Origin: an uncultured Anaerolineaceae bacterium
Lineage (GTDB): Bacteria > Chloroflexota > Anaerolineae > Promineifilales > Promineifilaceae
Direction of reading: 5' to 3'
Length of the DNA: 28,123 bases
NCBI GenBank assembly: GCA_937967805.1
Contig: CALBTC010000406.1
Coordinates: forward strand, 1-28,123
The notes under the pieces were generated by a model that was not told the origin of the DNA, searched no databases, and saw nothing but the letters and a program-made list of their open reading frames with translations. Positions 15,196-22,112 of the stretch are shown piece after piece (position 1 is the first letter of the stretch; each line of letters starts with the position of its first letter). Both the position numbers and the translations under genes were made by a program.

Positions 15196-16650
15196 ATGAT
15201 ACAAAAACAAAAAATCAAAGACCATACTGAGATAAGGACAGGAGAACCTTTGCCGGCAGACCGATTAGAAGCGGTGGCCGGTTGGGGTGGGGCCAACAGC
15301 GGCATGGCCTACCTGTACCGGCCCAGCACGGTGGCACAGTTGCGGCAGATTTTTGAGTTTGCGGCGCAAAACGGCCGTACCATCGGCATCCGTGGCGGGG
15401 GCAACAGCTACGGCGACGCCGCCATGAACGACGAAAGCATTGTGCTGGATCTGACCCGGATGAACCGCATTTTAGACTGGGACCCGGAAAACGGCCGTCT
15501 CACCGTGGAACCAGGCGTCACCTTGCAGCGCGTTTGGGAATACGTTATTGAGGATGGCTGGTGGGTGCCCGTGGCCACCGGCACGGCCAAAATCACCGTT
15601 GGCGGCGGGGCAGCCATGAACGTGCACGGCAAAAACGCCTGGAAGATGGGCACCTTTGGCGAGCACATTTACGAATTTGACCTGATGCTGCCCTCCGGTG
15701 AGATCAAAACCTGCAACCGGCAGCAAAACAGCGATCTCTTTTTTGCCGCCATTGGCGGCTTTGGCATGTTGGGCTGCTTCACCAGCCTCACTCTGCACCT
15801 CAAGCGCATTTACTCCGGCCTGCTGCAAGTAGAAGCGCTCACCAAACCCAACCTCAGCAGCACGATGCACTGGTTTGAAGAGCATCTGCACAATTCCGAT
15901 TATTTAGTGGGCTGGCTGGACGCCTTTAGCAAGGGCAAAAAGCTGGGGCGCAGCGAGCTGCATCGCGGCATCTACCTGAAACCGGGCGAAGACCCCAATC
16001 CGCAGCAAACCCTGCGCCTGGAAACCCAGCGCATCGACCCGGACATCATGGGCATTTTGCCTCGTTCGGCGCTGTGGCGTTTTCAACGGCCGTTCTGGAA
16101 CAATTTCGGCATGAGGTTTGTCAACATGGGCAAGTTCTATGCCGCCCGCCTGCGCGACGGGGCCGTTTACCGCGAACCGCACGCCCACTTCCACTTCTTG
16201 CTAGACTCGCTCGACTGGCGCAAACCGTTTGGCCCTGGCGGGCTGATCCAATACCAGCCGTTCATTCCCAAAGAAACGGCCGAAGACGCCTTCAGCCAAA
16301 TTTTGCAGTTGGGCCAGCAGCGCGGGCTGCCCAACTTCCTCACCGTCATGAAGCGGCACCGGCCGGACCCGTTCTGGCTGACCCACGCGCTGGACGGCTA
16401 CTCGCTGGCGATGGATTTTCGCATTACGCGGCGCAACCGGGAACGAATGGTACAGTTGGCCCAGGAGATGGATGAGATTGTGCTGCGGGCCAACGGCCGT
16501 TTCTACCTGGCCAAAGACAGCACCCTGCGCCCTGGCGTCGCCCGCGCTTACCTGGGGCAAGAAGCCATCAATAAATTCCTGGCGCTCAAACGGCAAGTTG
16601 ATCCGGAAAACGTGCTGCAAACCAACCTGTGGCGGCGTTTGTTTTCGTAG
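15196..16650 (+). CDS. DprE1-like FAD-dependent oxidase
   Basis: A 484-residue flavoprotein of the FAD_binding_4/ALO type. The FAD-binding segment has IRGGGNSYGDAAMN (65-78), VATGTAKITVGGGAAMNVHG (126-145) and HGKN at 144-147. The rest matches mycobacterial DprE1 in many blocks: GWLDAFSKGKKLGR, FGPGGLIQYQPFIP and GRFYLAKDS. DprE1 oxidises decaprenyl-phosphoryl-ribose at C2', after which DprE2 reduces it to the arabinose form. By eye, the Cys that benzothiazinone drugs attack in mycobacteria (in NICVDF) is Ala here (YSLAMDF). The upstream SDR could be the partner reductase. The sugar substrate is unknown. The stop codon lies inside a 28-bp palindrome. Confidence 0.85.
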   Translation: MIQKQKIKDHTEIRTGEPLPADRLEAVAGWGGANSGMAYLYRPSTVAQLRQIFEFAAQNGRTIGIRGGGNSYGDAAMNDESIVLDLTRMNRILDWDPENGRLTVEPGVTLQRVWEYVIEDGWWVPVATGTAKITVGGGAAMNVHGKNAWKMGTFGEHIYEFDLMLPSGEIKTCNRQQNSDLFFAAIGGFGMLGCFTSLTLHLKRIYSGLLQVEALTKPNLSSTMHWFEEHLHNSDYLVGWLDAFSKGKKLGRSELHRGIYLKPGEDPNPQQTLRLETQRIDPDIMGILPRSALWRFQRPFWNNFGMRFVNMGKFYAARLRDGAVYREPHAHFHFLLDSLDWRKPFGPGGLIQYQPFIPKETAEDAFSQILQLGQQRGLPNFLTVMKRHRPDPFWLTHALDGYSLAMDFRITRRNRERMVQLAQEMDEIVLRANGRFYLAKDSTLRPGVARAYLGQEAINKFLALKRQVDPENVLQTNLWRRLFS

Positions 16651-16674
16651 GTCAATTTTGCAAAATTGACCTAC
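16647..16674. repeat. Perfect 28-bp palindrome covering a stop codon
   Basis: GTAGGTCAATTTTG followed by its exact reverse complement CAAAATTGACCTAC. The TAG of the oxidase gene (16648-16650) lies in the left arm. There is no loop and no T-run. As RNA it would fold into a hairpin between the oxidase and the next gene. Confidence 0.85.
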
Positions 16675-16692
16675 AAATCTAGGAGAAGTTTC

Positions 16693-18243
16693 ATGTCGCG
16701 TACCATTATTTCTGTTCTTGCTTTGCTGGTTCTTTTGCTGCTCACGTCCCTACTTACGCCCCTAGCCCGCGCCGACACGCCGCAGCCGGCGGCCACAACC
16801 AGCGCCATTGCCCTGCAAGATGAGCCGGTTGAAGAAGAGACGCCGTCCACCCCTGGGGATTCCTTTTTTGATGGCGTAGGGGCAATTTTTGCCATTTTGG
16901 GCGTCTACGTGGTCACCATGTTCACCATGGCCATCGGCACCGAGATCATTGTGGATATTTTCAAGGGGATTTTGGGCAAGCCGCTGGGTTTAAAAAGCCA
17001 GCCAAATTCACGCAAAACGCTGGCTGAGTACCAGGCATTTCTGCCGGGCCAGCTAGAAGATTTGGGCGTCTCGGCTGAAGCCAAGCTGAAGATAGAAAAG
17101 CAAATCAATCAGCTCAACAAATTGCTGGCGCCGGCCTTCACGGCCGAAACCGTGGTTAATCATTTGCGTCAACAGGAATTCACAGCTGCACTCGCTGCCC
17201 TCGGTCTGGAAAATATCGGTGATGACACCATCAACCAGGTGAAAGATGTGACCCAGCAAGAACTGCAAAAAGTCATTGAGCAAATTGATACCACCACTTC
17301 GCTGGGCAAAGCGGTGCAGGTGGCGCTGGAGCGAGGGGATTTGCTGGACAAGGCGAATAAGGCGATTGACAGGTTGGCGCGGCAGGCAACGGCCGTAACC
17401 CCCGACCAGGTTTACCAGGCCACCGCTACCGTCGTCACCGGCGAGATTGCCGAAGGTGTTACCGCCTGGACCCGCGCCTACTTCAACAGCCTGCAAGAAG
17501 ATAGCTACGAAGCAGCCAAAGCTGCCTATGAAAATCAGCTACGGCCGCAACTCATCTCTTTTGGTTTGCCGCCCAACGTGCAGCAGCAAATAACCGACCA
17601 ATTCGAGAACTACCTGGAAAACCTGAACACTTATCGCGGCACTGATGTTTATCTGGAATCGCTCAACCGTTTGCTGCACGAATTAGAGGCGCAGCGGGAT
17701 GAAGTGCAAAGCTGGATTGGCCAGATGTGGCGGCGATTGGTCAATTGGGTAAAGCGCCTCCTCATTCGCAGCCCACGGATGCAGCACCCCAGACTGGCCC
17801 CGGTCACCTACAACCCCAGCATCAAAGACAGCACGGAAGCGGCCGCCAAACTGCTGGATTTGGAACGCAAAGAAAAGGAGCTGGAAAGCAAGCGCATTCG
17901 CCGCACCCGCTTTATTTCGGTGCTGTTTGGCATTTTCATTGCCTACATCCTGCAAATTGATTCCGCCGATCTGCTGCAAGATTTGTTCCCGGAGGGGTCC
18001 AACTTCCTCACCTTGACCTTGCTGCCCGATTCTTTTGTGATGTGGCTGCAAAGCACGTTCCGTCTGGAGCAGGTGTTTAACGTGACAGCCGGCGTTATTC
18101 TGACGGGCCTAGCCGCCAGCGCCGGCTCCGGTTTCTGGCACGATCAGCTTTCGCGCCTGCAATCGGTGAAGAAGGGCGTTGAACAAGCACAGGCCGCGCT
18201 GCAGCCCATCATCATCCAAACCCGTGATAACGGTAATCCGTAA
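16693..18243 (+). CDS. Membrane protein of unknown function, 516 aa
   Basis: Not recognised. There is a cleavable-looking signal peptide (residues 1-27, ending LARADTPQ), a Glu/Pro-rich linker and a TM segment at about 55-80. A long, mainly helical region (about 110-330) is rich in Gln, Leu and Ala (KQINQLNKLL, QQELQKVIEQ) and reads as coiled coil or helical bundle. A basic patch (WVKRLLIRSPRMQHPRL) and a charged helix precede one or two C-terminal TM segments (about 405-425 and 465-485). The start at 16693 is set by AGGAG 7 nt upstream; the frame is open to 16666. It is followed by a convergent gap with a repeat. A structural envelope role is only a guess. Confidence 0.7.
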   Translation: MSRTIISVLALLVLLLLTSLLTPLARADTPQPAATTSAIALQDEPVEEETPSTPGDSFFDGVGAIFAILGVYVVTMFTMAIGTEIIVDIFKGILGKPLGLKSQPNSRKTLAEYQAFLPGQLEDLGVSAEAKLKIEKQINQLNKLLAPAFTAETVVNHLRQQEFTAALAALGLENIGDDTINQVKDVTQQELQKVIEQIDTTTSLGKAVQVALERGDLLDKANKAIDRLARQATAVTPDQVYQATATVVTGEIAEGVTAWTRAYFNSLQEDSYEAAKAAYENQLRPQLISFGLPPNVQQQITDQFENYLENLNTYRGTDVYLESLNRLLHELEAQRDEVQSWIGQMWRRLVNWVKRLLIRSPRMQHPRLAPVTYNPSIKDSTEAAAKLLDLERKEKELESKRIRRTRFISVLFGIFIAYILQIDSADLLQDLFPEGSNFLTLTLLPDSFVMWLQSTFRLEQVFNVTAGVILTGLAASAGSGFWHDQLSRLQSVKKGVEQAQAALQPIIIQTRDNGNP

Positions 18244-18304
18244 TCGGTAGGTCAGTGAATCGGGAAACTTAAAACCGATTACCGATCACTGATTACCGAT
18301 CACT
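18241..18304. repeat. Gene-end dyad with tandem 14-mer GATTACCGATCACT
   Basis: Two direct copies of GATTACCGATCACT (18277-18290 and 18291-18304) are preceded by a partly complementary arm starting at the stop of the membrane-protein gene (TCGGTAGGTCAGTGAATCGG, 18244-18263). The whole gap between two convergent genes is this element, and it overlaps both stop codons. Confidence 0.7.
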
Positions 18305-18668
18305 CTTCCGGCAGTTTGTATTTATTATAGCGGGTGAAGAAGTCGTGTTCGCCAACGAGGGTAGCCAGGCGCATGTGCAGGGGACGGCCGTCTTCCACTT
18401 CATAAGCCAGCGTTACCTGGTTGCCAATAATCTCACGCACCAAAACCCAGTAGGGAATGGTCATCTCTTCTTTGGGGCGCATTTCACCGTCTTTGCTTTC
18501 CTGGCGTCCGGCTAATAGTTCATCCAACCGCACCAAATATTTATCGGCTGCGGGAATGATATCCAAAATTTCGGCGCGAAAGATAGCGCGAATAAAGTCG
18601 CCATCGGGCAGCTTCCAGACAAATTGAACCGGGAACCACTCCCCGGCTTTTCGTTTTGCTTCAGGCAT
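18300..18668 (-). CDS. Small hypothetical protein, about 122 aa
   Basis: Not recognised. It is a soluble protein with alternating strands (WFPVQFVWKLPDGDFIRAIFRAEILDI, then YWVLVREIIGNQVTLAYEVEDG) and a Lys/Glu-rich middle, suggesting a small beta-rich fold. The ATG at 18668 is taken as start although no Shine-Dalgarno precedes it. A GTG at 18710 (136 aa) is possible but has GGAGA directly against it, and the extra 14 codons span a 9-bp inverted repeat (18683-18691 with 18707-18715). It lies downstream of the ABC ATPase gene but is separated from it by that gene's terminator. Confidence 0.6.
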   Translation of the reverse strand: MPEAKRKAGEWFPVQFVWKLPDGDFIRAIFRAEILDIIPAADKYLVRLDELLAGRQESKDGEMRPKEEMTIPYWVLVREIIGNQVTLAYEVEDGRPLHMRLATLVGEHDFFTRYNKYKLPEE

Positions 18669-18719
18669 ATGAAAAAGAGATTGGAGAGTGGAAATTAGAG
18701 ATTTGACCACTCTCCATAA

Positions 18720-18756
18720 TAAAAAAGCCGCCTCCTATTGGGAAATGGGAGACGGC
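18720..18756 (-). terminator. Intrinsic terminator of the ABC ATPase gene
   Basis: On the minus strand, GCCGTCTCC (18756-18748) pairs with GGAGGCGGC (18735-18727) over 9 bp, followed by six T. An ACGGCCGT octamer (18752-18759) overlaps the first arm. Confidence 0.82.
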
Positions 18757-18778
18757 CGTTTCTAAAAAAATAATCTGA

Positions 18779-19879
18779 CTAGCGAATCGCTTCTTCTGTG
18801 TTCTTGTCAAAAATGTGCATGTTGGTCATGTCCATTACCAGGCCGATTTTGTTGCCAAAGCCGACACTCATGCGGGTATCGACCGTGGCCACCAGGCTGT
18901 TGCGCCCCGTGTTGACAAACAGGTGCTGTTCATGACCCAGCAGCTCGACGACTTCAACCGTACCCTCCATGGGTGCGGCCGTAATGTTCGGCGGGGCAAA
19001 TTCAGGGGCATGGACGTGCTCAGGGCGCACGCCAAAAATTACTTCCTTGCCGACGTAAGCATTGTAAGCTGCCTTGCGATCATCCGGCACGCGCACGCGG
19101 AAGTCGCCGGTATCAATAAAGAGGTTGCCTTCTTCACCCACCAGCGTGCTGTCAAAGAAATTCATGCTGGGGCTGCCGATGAAACCGGCCACAAAGATGT
19201 TTGCTGGGACAGTGTACAGGTTGCGCGGCGAATCGATCTGCATCAATTTACCGTCGCTCAAAACGGCAATCCGGTCACCCATCGTCATCGCCTCGACCTG
19301 ATCATGGGTCACGTAGATAAAGGTGGTGCCCAGACGCTTGTGCAGCTTGCTAATTTCGGCACGAGCCGTCACGCGCAGCTTGGCGTCCAGGTTAGAAAGC
19401 GGCTCATCCATAAGGAATACGGCTGGTTCACGCACAATGGCCCGTCCCACAGCCACACGCTGCCGCTGACCACCGGATAATGCTTTCGGTTTGCGGTCCA
19501 GCAGTTGGGCCAGGCCCAAAATGTCGGCCGCTTCTTTCACGCGGCGGTCAATTTCTGACTTAGGCGTTTTGCGCAGCTTCAGGCCAAAAGCCATATTGTC
19601 GTAAACCGACATATGCGGGTACAAAGCGTAGCTCTGGAACACCATCGCAATATCGCGGTCTTTGGGGGGCACATCATTCACAACGCGGTCACCAATGAGG
19701 ATTTCACCTTCGGTAATTTCTTCCAACCCGGCCAACATACGCAGGTTGGTAGACTTGCCGCAACCTGAAGGGCCGACGAAAACGACAAACTCTTTGTCTG
19801 CAATTTCCATGTTAAGATCGGTGACGACGGTCACGTCGCCATACCGCTTGTACACATGCCGATAGCTTACACTTGCCAT
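18779..19879 (-). CDS. ugpC: Sugar ABC transporter ATPase, UgpC/MsmK/MalK type
   Basis: The ATP-hydrolysing subunit of carbohydrate uptake transporters, 366 residues. Walker [10 protein letters not shown] is at 36-44, the Q-loop Gln at 82, signature LSGGQ at 134-138, Walker B with D158-E159 and the switch His192. A C-terminal regulatory OB-like domain starts around residue 235 (GVRPEHV near 280). The residue after GKST is Asn where Thr is usual ([12 protein letters not shown]). No permease or binding protein is nearby, as expected for MsmK-like ATPases shared by several transporters. AAGGAGAG precedes the ATG, and the promoter at 19914-19942 is close to consensus, suggesting high constitutive expression. 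The symbol follows the family name. Confidence 0.9.
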   Translation of the reverse strand: MASVSYRHVYKRYGDVTVVTDLNMEIADKEFVVFVGPSGCGKSTNLRMLAGLEEITEGEILIGDRVVNDVPPKDRDIAMVFQSYALYPHMSVYDNMAFGLKLRKTPKSEIDRRVKEAADILGLAQLLDRKPKALSGGQRQRVAVGRAIVREPAVFLMDEPLSNLDAKLRVTARAEISKLHKRLGTTFIYVTHDQVEAMTMGDRIAVLSDGKLMQIDSPRNLYTVPANIFVAGFIGSPSMNFFDSTLVGEEGNLFIDTGDFRVRVPDDRKAAYNAYVGKEVIFGVRPEHVHAPEFAPPNITAAPMEGTVEVVELLGHEQHLFVNTGRNSLVATVDTRMSVGFGNKIGLVMDMTNMHIFDKNTEEAIR

Positions 19880-19913
19880 TTGACTCTCCTTATGTGTGTG
19901 TTATGGATGAGGA

Positions 19914-19942
19914 ACTATAACGGCCGTATTCACCCCTGTCAA
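19914..19942 (-). promoter_or_regulatory. Near-consensus promoter of the ABC ATPase gene
   Basis: On the minus strand, TTGACA (19942-19937), exactly 17 nt, then TATAGT (19919-19914). The ACGGCCGT octamer (19920-19927) fills the 3' end of the spacer and overlaps the first T of the -10 when read outward. This is the strongest promoter in the window by eye. Confidence 0.8.
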
Positions 19943-19984
19943 AAAAAACCGTAAAAATGTCTAATCGCGTGGTGTTGGCAAAAT

Positions 19985-20326
19985 CTACTCTTCTTCCAGC
20001 GCCAAGATATCCTGTAAATCGCCATCCAGTGCGGCCAATTCCAGGATGCTGGGCGGCAGGTCCGCCGGCAGGTAATTGGCGTACCCATTAATCCAGTTGG
20101 CCACGGTCTGGTGATTTACAAACAAGAGACGGCCGATCAGGCGCAGGCTCAACCCTTCCAGGTGCAACACCAATGCCTGCTGGCGAATCTCTTCGTCGTA
20201 CCCCTGGTCTTTAGGCACAGGCGTGTAGCGGCAGCCGCAATGCTTACAACGGTAACGCTGGCTGCCTGCGGGCGTACGGCCGTCCTTAATCTGGCGCGTC
20301 GTGGCAAAACATTTAGGACAATTCAC
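19985..20326 (-). CDS. Zinc-ribbon/HTH protein, IS1 InsA-like, solitary
   Basis: A 113-residue DNA-binding protein. The N-terminal zinc ribbon has MNCPKC and YRCKHCGC (four Cys pairs within residues 3-32). It is followed by a helix-turn-helix (RQQALVLHLEGLSLRLIGRLLFVNHQTVANWI, about 48-79), matching the InsA half of IS1-type transposases. The catalytic InsB/DDE half is absent, and the protein ends in an acidic tail (LDGDLQDILALEEE). It starts at a GTG (20326), 13 nt behind the Ser/Thr kinase stop and co-directional with it, so it is probably co-transcribed. Either a truncated insertion-sequence relic or a domesticated regulator; the intact frame and operon position favour the second. Confidence 0.75.
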   Translation of the reverse strand: MNCPKCFATTRQIKDGRTPAGSQRYRCKHCGCRYTPVPKDQGYDEEIRQQALVLHLEGLSLRLIGRLLFVNHQTVANWINGYANYLPADLPPSILELAALDGDLQDILALEEE

Positions 20327-20339
20327 AAAAGTAATTCCG

Positions 20340-21314
20340 CTAAACGATGGTTAATATGATGGCAATGATAAGTAATAAAAATGTGGCGAGCAAGGCAACC
20401 CAGTTGGCGCGCAAGGCCGCGCCCAGCCCCAGTGGATTGGGCGCGGGCAGCCGGGTGCCGGGCCGGGGCTGCAAGCCAAAAAAGACCTGCCGAAACGCCT
20501 CTACGCTGGACGGCCGTTCCTCTGGGTGCATCTCCATCGCCCACTCAATGGCATCAGACACATGCCGGGACAAATCAGGGTTGCGGCGGCGCGGCGACGG
20601 TAAGGAAGCGGGATTCAAAAAGCGCGCCTTGGCATCCGGCGGCGGAAAATCGGTCAGCAAATGATAAAACGTAGCGCCCAAGGCATAAATGTCGGAACGC
20701 ACATCGGTATGGCCGCCGTCACCACCATACTGCTCCAGCGGCGTATAAAGCGCCGTGCCGCGCCCCTGCACCACCGTAATGGTCCGCTCGTCATCCGTGG
20801 CCATCAGCTTCACCAGGCCAAAGTCAACCAGCTTAATGCGATGGTCCAGCGTCAGCTTAATGTTGGCAGGTTTGATGTCTCGGTGTAAAACAGGGGGGTC
20901 CTGCCGATGCAGGTAGGCCAGTGCGTCAATAATCTGTCCGGCCCAGGCCAGAATATCTTCTTCAGCCAGCGGCCCCTGGTTTTCTTTGAGCAGTTGGCGC
21001 AGGTCTTTGCCCGTGACAAAATCCATCACCAGGTAATCACGGCCGTTTTCCGTAAAAAAGTCGGATACCTTGGGCAAGCTAGGATGGTCGAGTTGGGCTA
21101 AAATACTGGCTTCCTGTAAAAACTGGCTCTGCGCCTGCTGGCGGTACGTTTCGTTGGCATTGGGGTCTGGCTGCACTTCTTTAATAGCACACAGGCGCCC
21201 TGGCAAGCGTAAATCTTCTGCTCGGTAGACACTGCCCATGCCACCCTGACCCACAATGTTGGTCAGCTTGTAACGTTCACGTAAAATAACACCATCTTCG
21301 AGCGTAACAAACAT
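20340..21314 (-). CDS. Hanks-type Ser/Thr protein kinase with C-terminal membrane anchor
   Basis: A 324-residue eukaryotic-like kinase. The Gly-rich loop GQGGMG is at 22-27, Lys45 in AIKEV, HRDIKPAN at 144-151 and DFG at 164-166. The activation segment ends TALYTPLEQYGG, near the usual TxxYxxPEQ. The kinase domain ends about residue 275. A Pro-rich linker leads to one TM helix at about 300-324, right at the C-terminus, with no extracellular sensor domain, so the kinase faces the cytoplasm. The start at 21314 is preferred over the longer frame to 21350 because a -10-like TATACA lies just upstream, implying a leaderless or very short leader. It is divergent from an FHA regulator, a likely substrate. 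Confidence 0.92.
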   Translation of the reverse strand: MFVTLEDGVILRERYKLTNIVGQGGMGSVYRAEDLRLPGRLCAIKEVQPDPNANETYRQQAQSQFLQEASILAQLDHPSLPKVSDFFTENGRDYLVMDFVTGKDLRQLLKENQGPLAEEDILAWAGQIIDALAYLHRQDPPVLHRDIKPANIKLTLDHRIKLVDFGLVKLMATDDERTITVVQGRGTALYTPLEQYGGDGGHTDVRSDIYALGATFYHLLTDFPPPDAKARFLNPASLPSPRRRNPDLSRHVSDAIEWAMEMHPEERPSSVEAFRQVFFGLQPRPGTRLPAPNPLGLGAALRANWVALLATFLLLIIAIILTIV

Positions 21315-21322
21315 AGGTTTAT

Positions 21323-21350
21323 TGTATACTGAACCTGTTCTGCCAAACAA
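21323..21350 (-). promoter_or_regulatory. Candidate promoter of the kinase gene
   Basis: On the minus strand, TTGTTT (21350-21345), 16 nt, TATACA (21328-21323). The expected start of transcription falls within a few bases of the kinase ATG at 21314. The core GTATAC is palindromic and could also act as a -10 (TATACT, 21325-21330) for the divergent FHA gene. Confidence 0.45.
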
Positions 21351-21370
21351 CTATTGAAGGGATGATAACG

Positions 21371-22015
21371 ATGAATGAAAAACCGGTTTTAGTTGCTCGC
21401 GAAGGACAATTGGCTGGCCAGCGCTGGACAATCGACAGTGATGAATTTTTAATTGGTCGAGGTTCAGATTGCCACATTATTTTACCGGAACGGCAGGTTT
21501 CCCGGCACCATGTACGCATTACGCATGACAACGGCCGTTACACTCTGCACGATTTAGACAGCCGCAACGGCACCCACCTGAATGGCAATCAAATTGAAGG
21601 GTCAACCGTCCTGCAAGATGGCGACGAAATTTCCATCGCCCTTTGTGTCAAGCTTGTTTTTGTGGGCACAGATGCCACCATCCCCCTCACCTTTGAGCCA
21701 CCCACCCAGGAAGGCAATCTGCAAATTGATGAAGCAGCCCGCGCCGTGATCATTAACGGTAAGGAGTTGGACCCTCCCCTTTCGCTGGCACAATTCCGCC
21801 TGCTGGAGCTGCTGTACAATGCCGAAGGTGCCGTATGCAGCCGGGACGACATTGTCGAGGTTGTCTGGCCCGGCACCGATGGCCTGGGCGTTTCAGAACA
21901 GGCCATTGATGCCCTGGTGCGCCGCCTGCGCGACCGCCTGGGCGAACTGGATGAATACAACTACATCGTCACCGTGCGCGGCCACGGCTTCCGCATCGAT
22001 AACGAGCCCCATTAG
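21371..22015 (+). CDS. FHA-winged-helix transcriptional regulator
   Basis: A 214-residue two-domain protein. The FHA domain (about 5-98) has the phosphothreonine-binding residues G29-R30, S44-R45-HH and S64-R65-N66-G67. The OmpR/PhoB-type winged helix (about 115-210) runs from LSLAQFRLLELLYNAEGAVCSRDDIVEVVW to VRGHGFRI. No receiver or BTAD domain is present. Its control is therefore probably by binding a phosphothreonine on a partner, or by phosphorylation by the divergent kinase. The mycobacterial EmbR/PknH pair is the nearest known analogue, but EmbR has the reverse order (DNA-binding, BTAD, FHA). The ATG at 21371 is preferred over 21362 because AAGGG is too close to the latter. Confidence 0.9.
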   Translation: MNEKPVLVAREGQLAGQRWTIDSDEFLIGRGSDCHIILPERQVSRHHVRITHDNGRYTLHDLDSRNGTHLNGNQIEGSTVLQDGDEISIALCVKLVFVGTDATIPLTFEPPTQEGNLQIDEAARAVIINGKELDPPLSLAQFRLLELLYNAEGAVCSRDDIVEVVWPGTDGLGVSEQAIDALVRRLRDRLGELDEYNYIVTVRGHGFRIDNEPH

Positions 22016-22050
22016 CGGTAATCGGTGGGGCGGTAATCAGTACGTCAGTA
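22015..22050. repeat. Gene-end repeat GCGGTAATC
   Basis: Direct copies of GCGGTAATC at 22015-22023 and 22030-22038, then CAGTACGTCAGTAA. The element begins on the last base of the FHA gene's stop codon. It resembles the element at 18241-18304 (GTAATCGGT, GTCAGT). Confidence 0.5.
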
Positions 22051-22057
22051 AACAGAA

Positions 22058-22088
22058 AGGGCGCTGCTGCCAATCGCAACAGCGCCCT
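22058..22088. terminator. Bidirectional terminator between convergent genes
   Basis: AGGGCGCTG (22058-22066) pairs perfectly with CAGCGCCCT (22080-22088). ATTTATTT follows on the plus strand and TTT on the minus strand, so it may serve both the FHA gene and the minus-strand gene ending at 22113. Confidence 0.72.
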
Positions 22089-22112
22089 ATTTATTTGGTC
22101 AATCTAATTTTC

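Noticed and set aside
19985..20326. Complete IS1-type insertion sequence
   Set aside because: No InsB/DDE frame and no terminal inverted repeats were found around the InsA-like gene.
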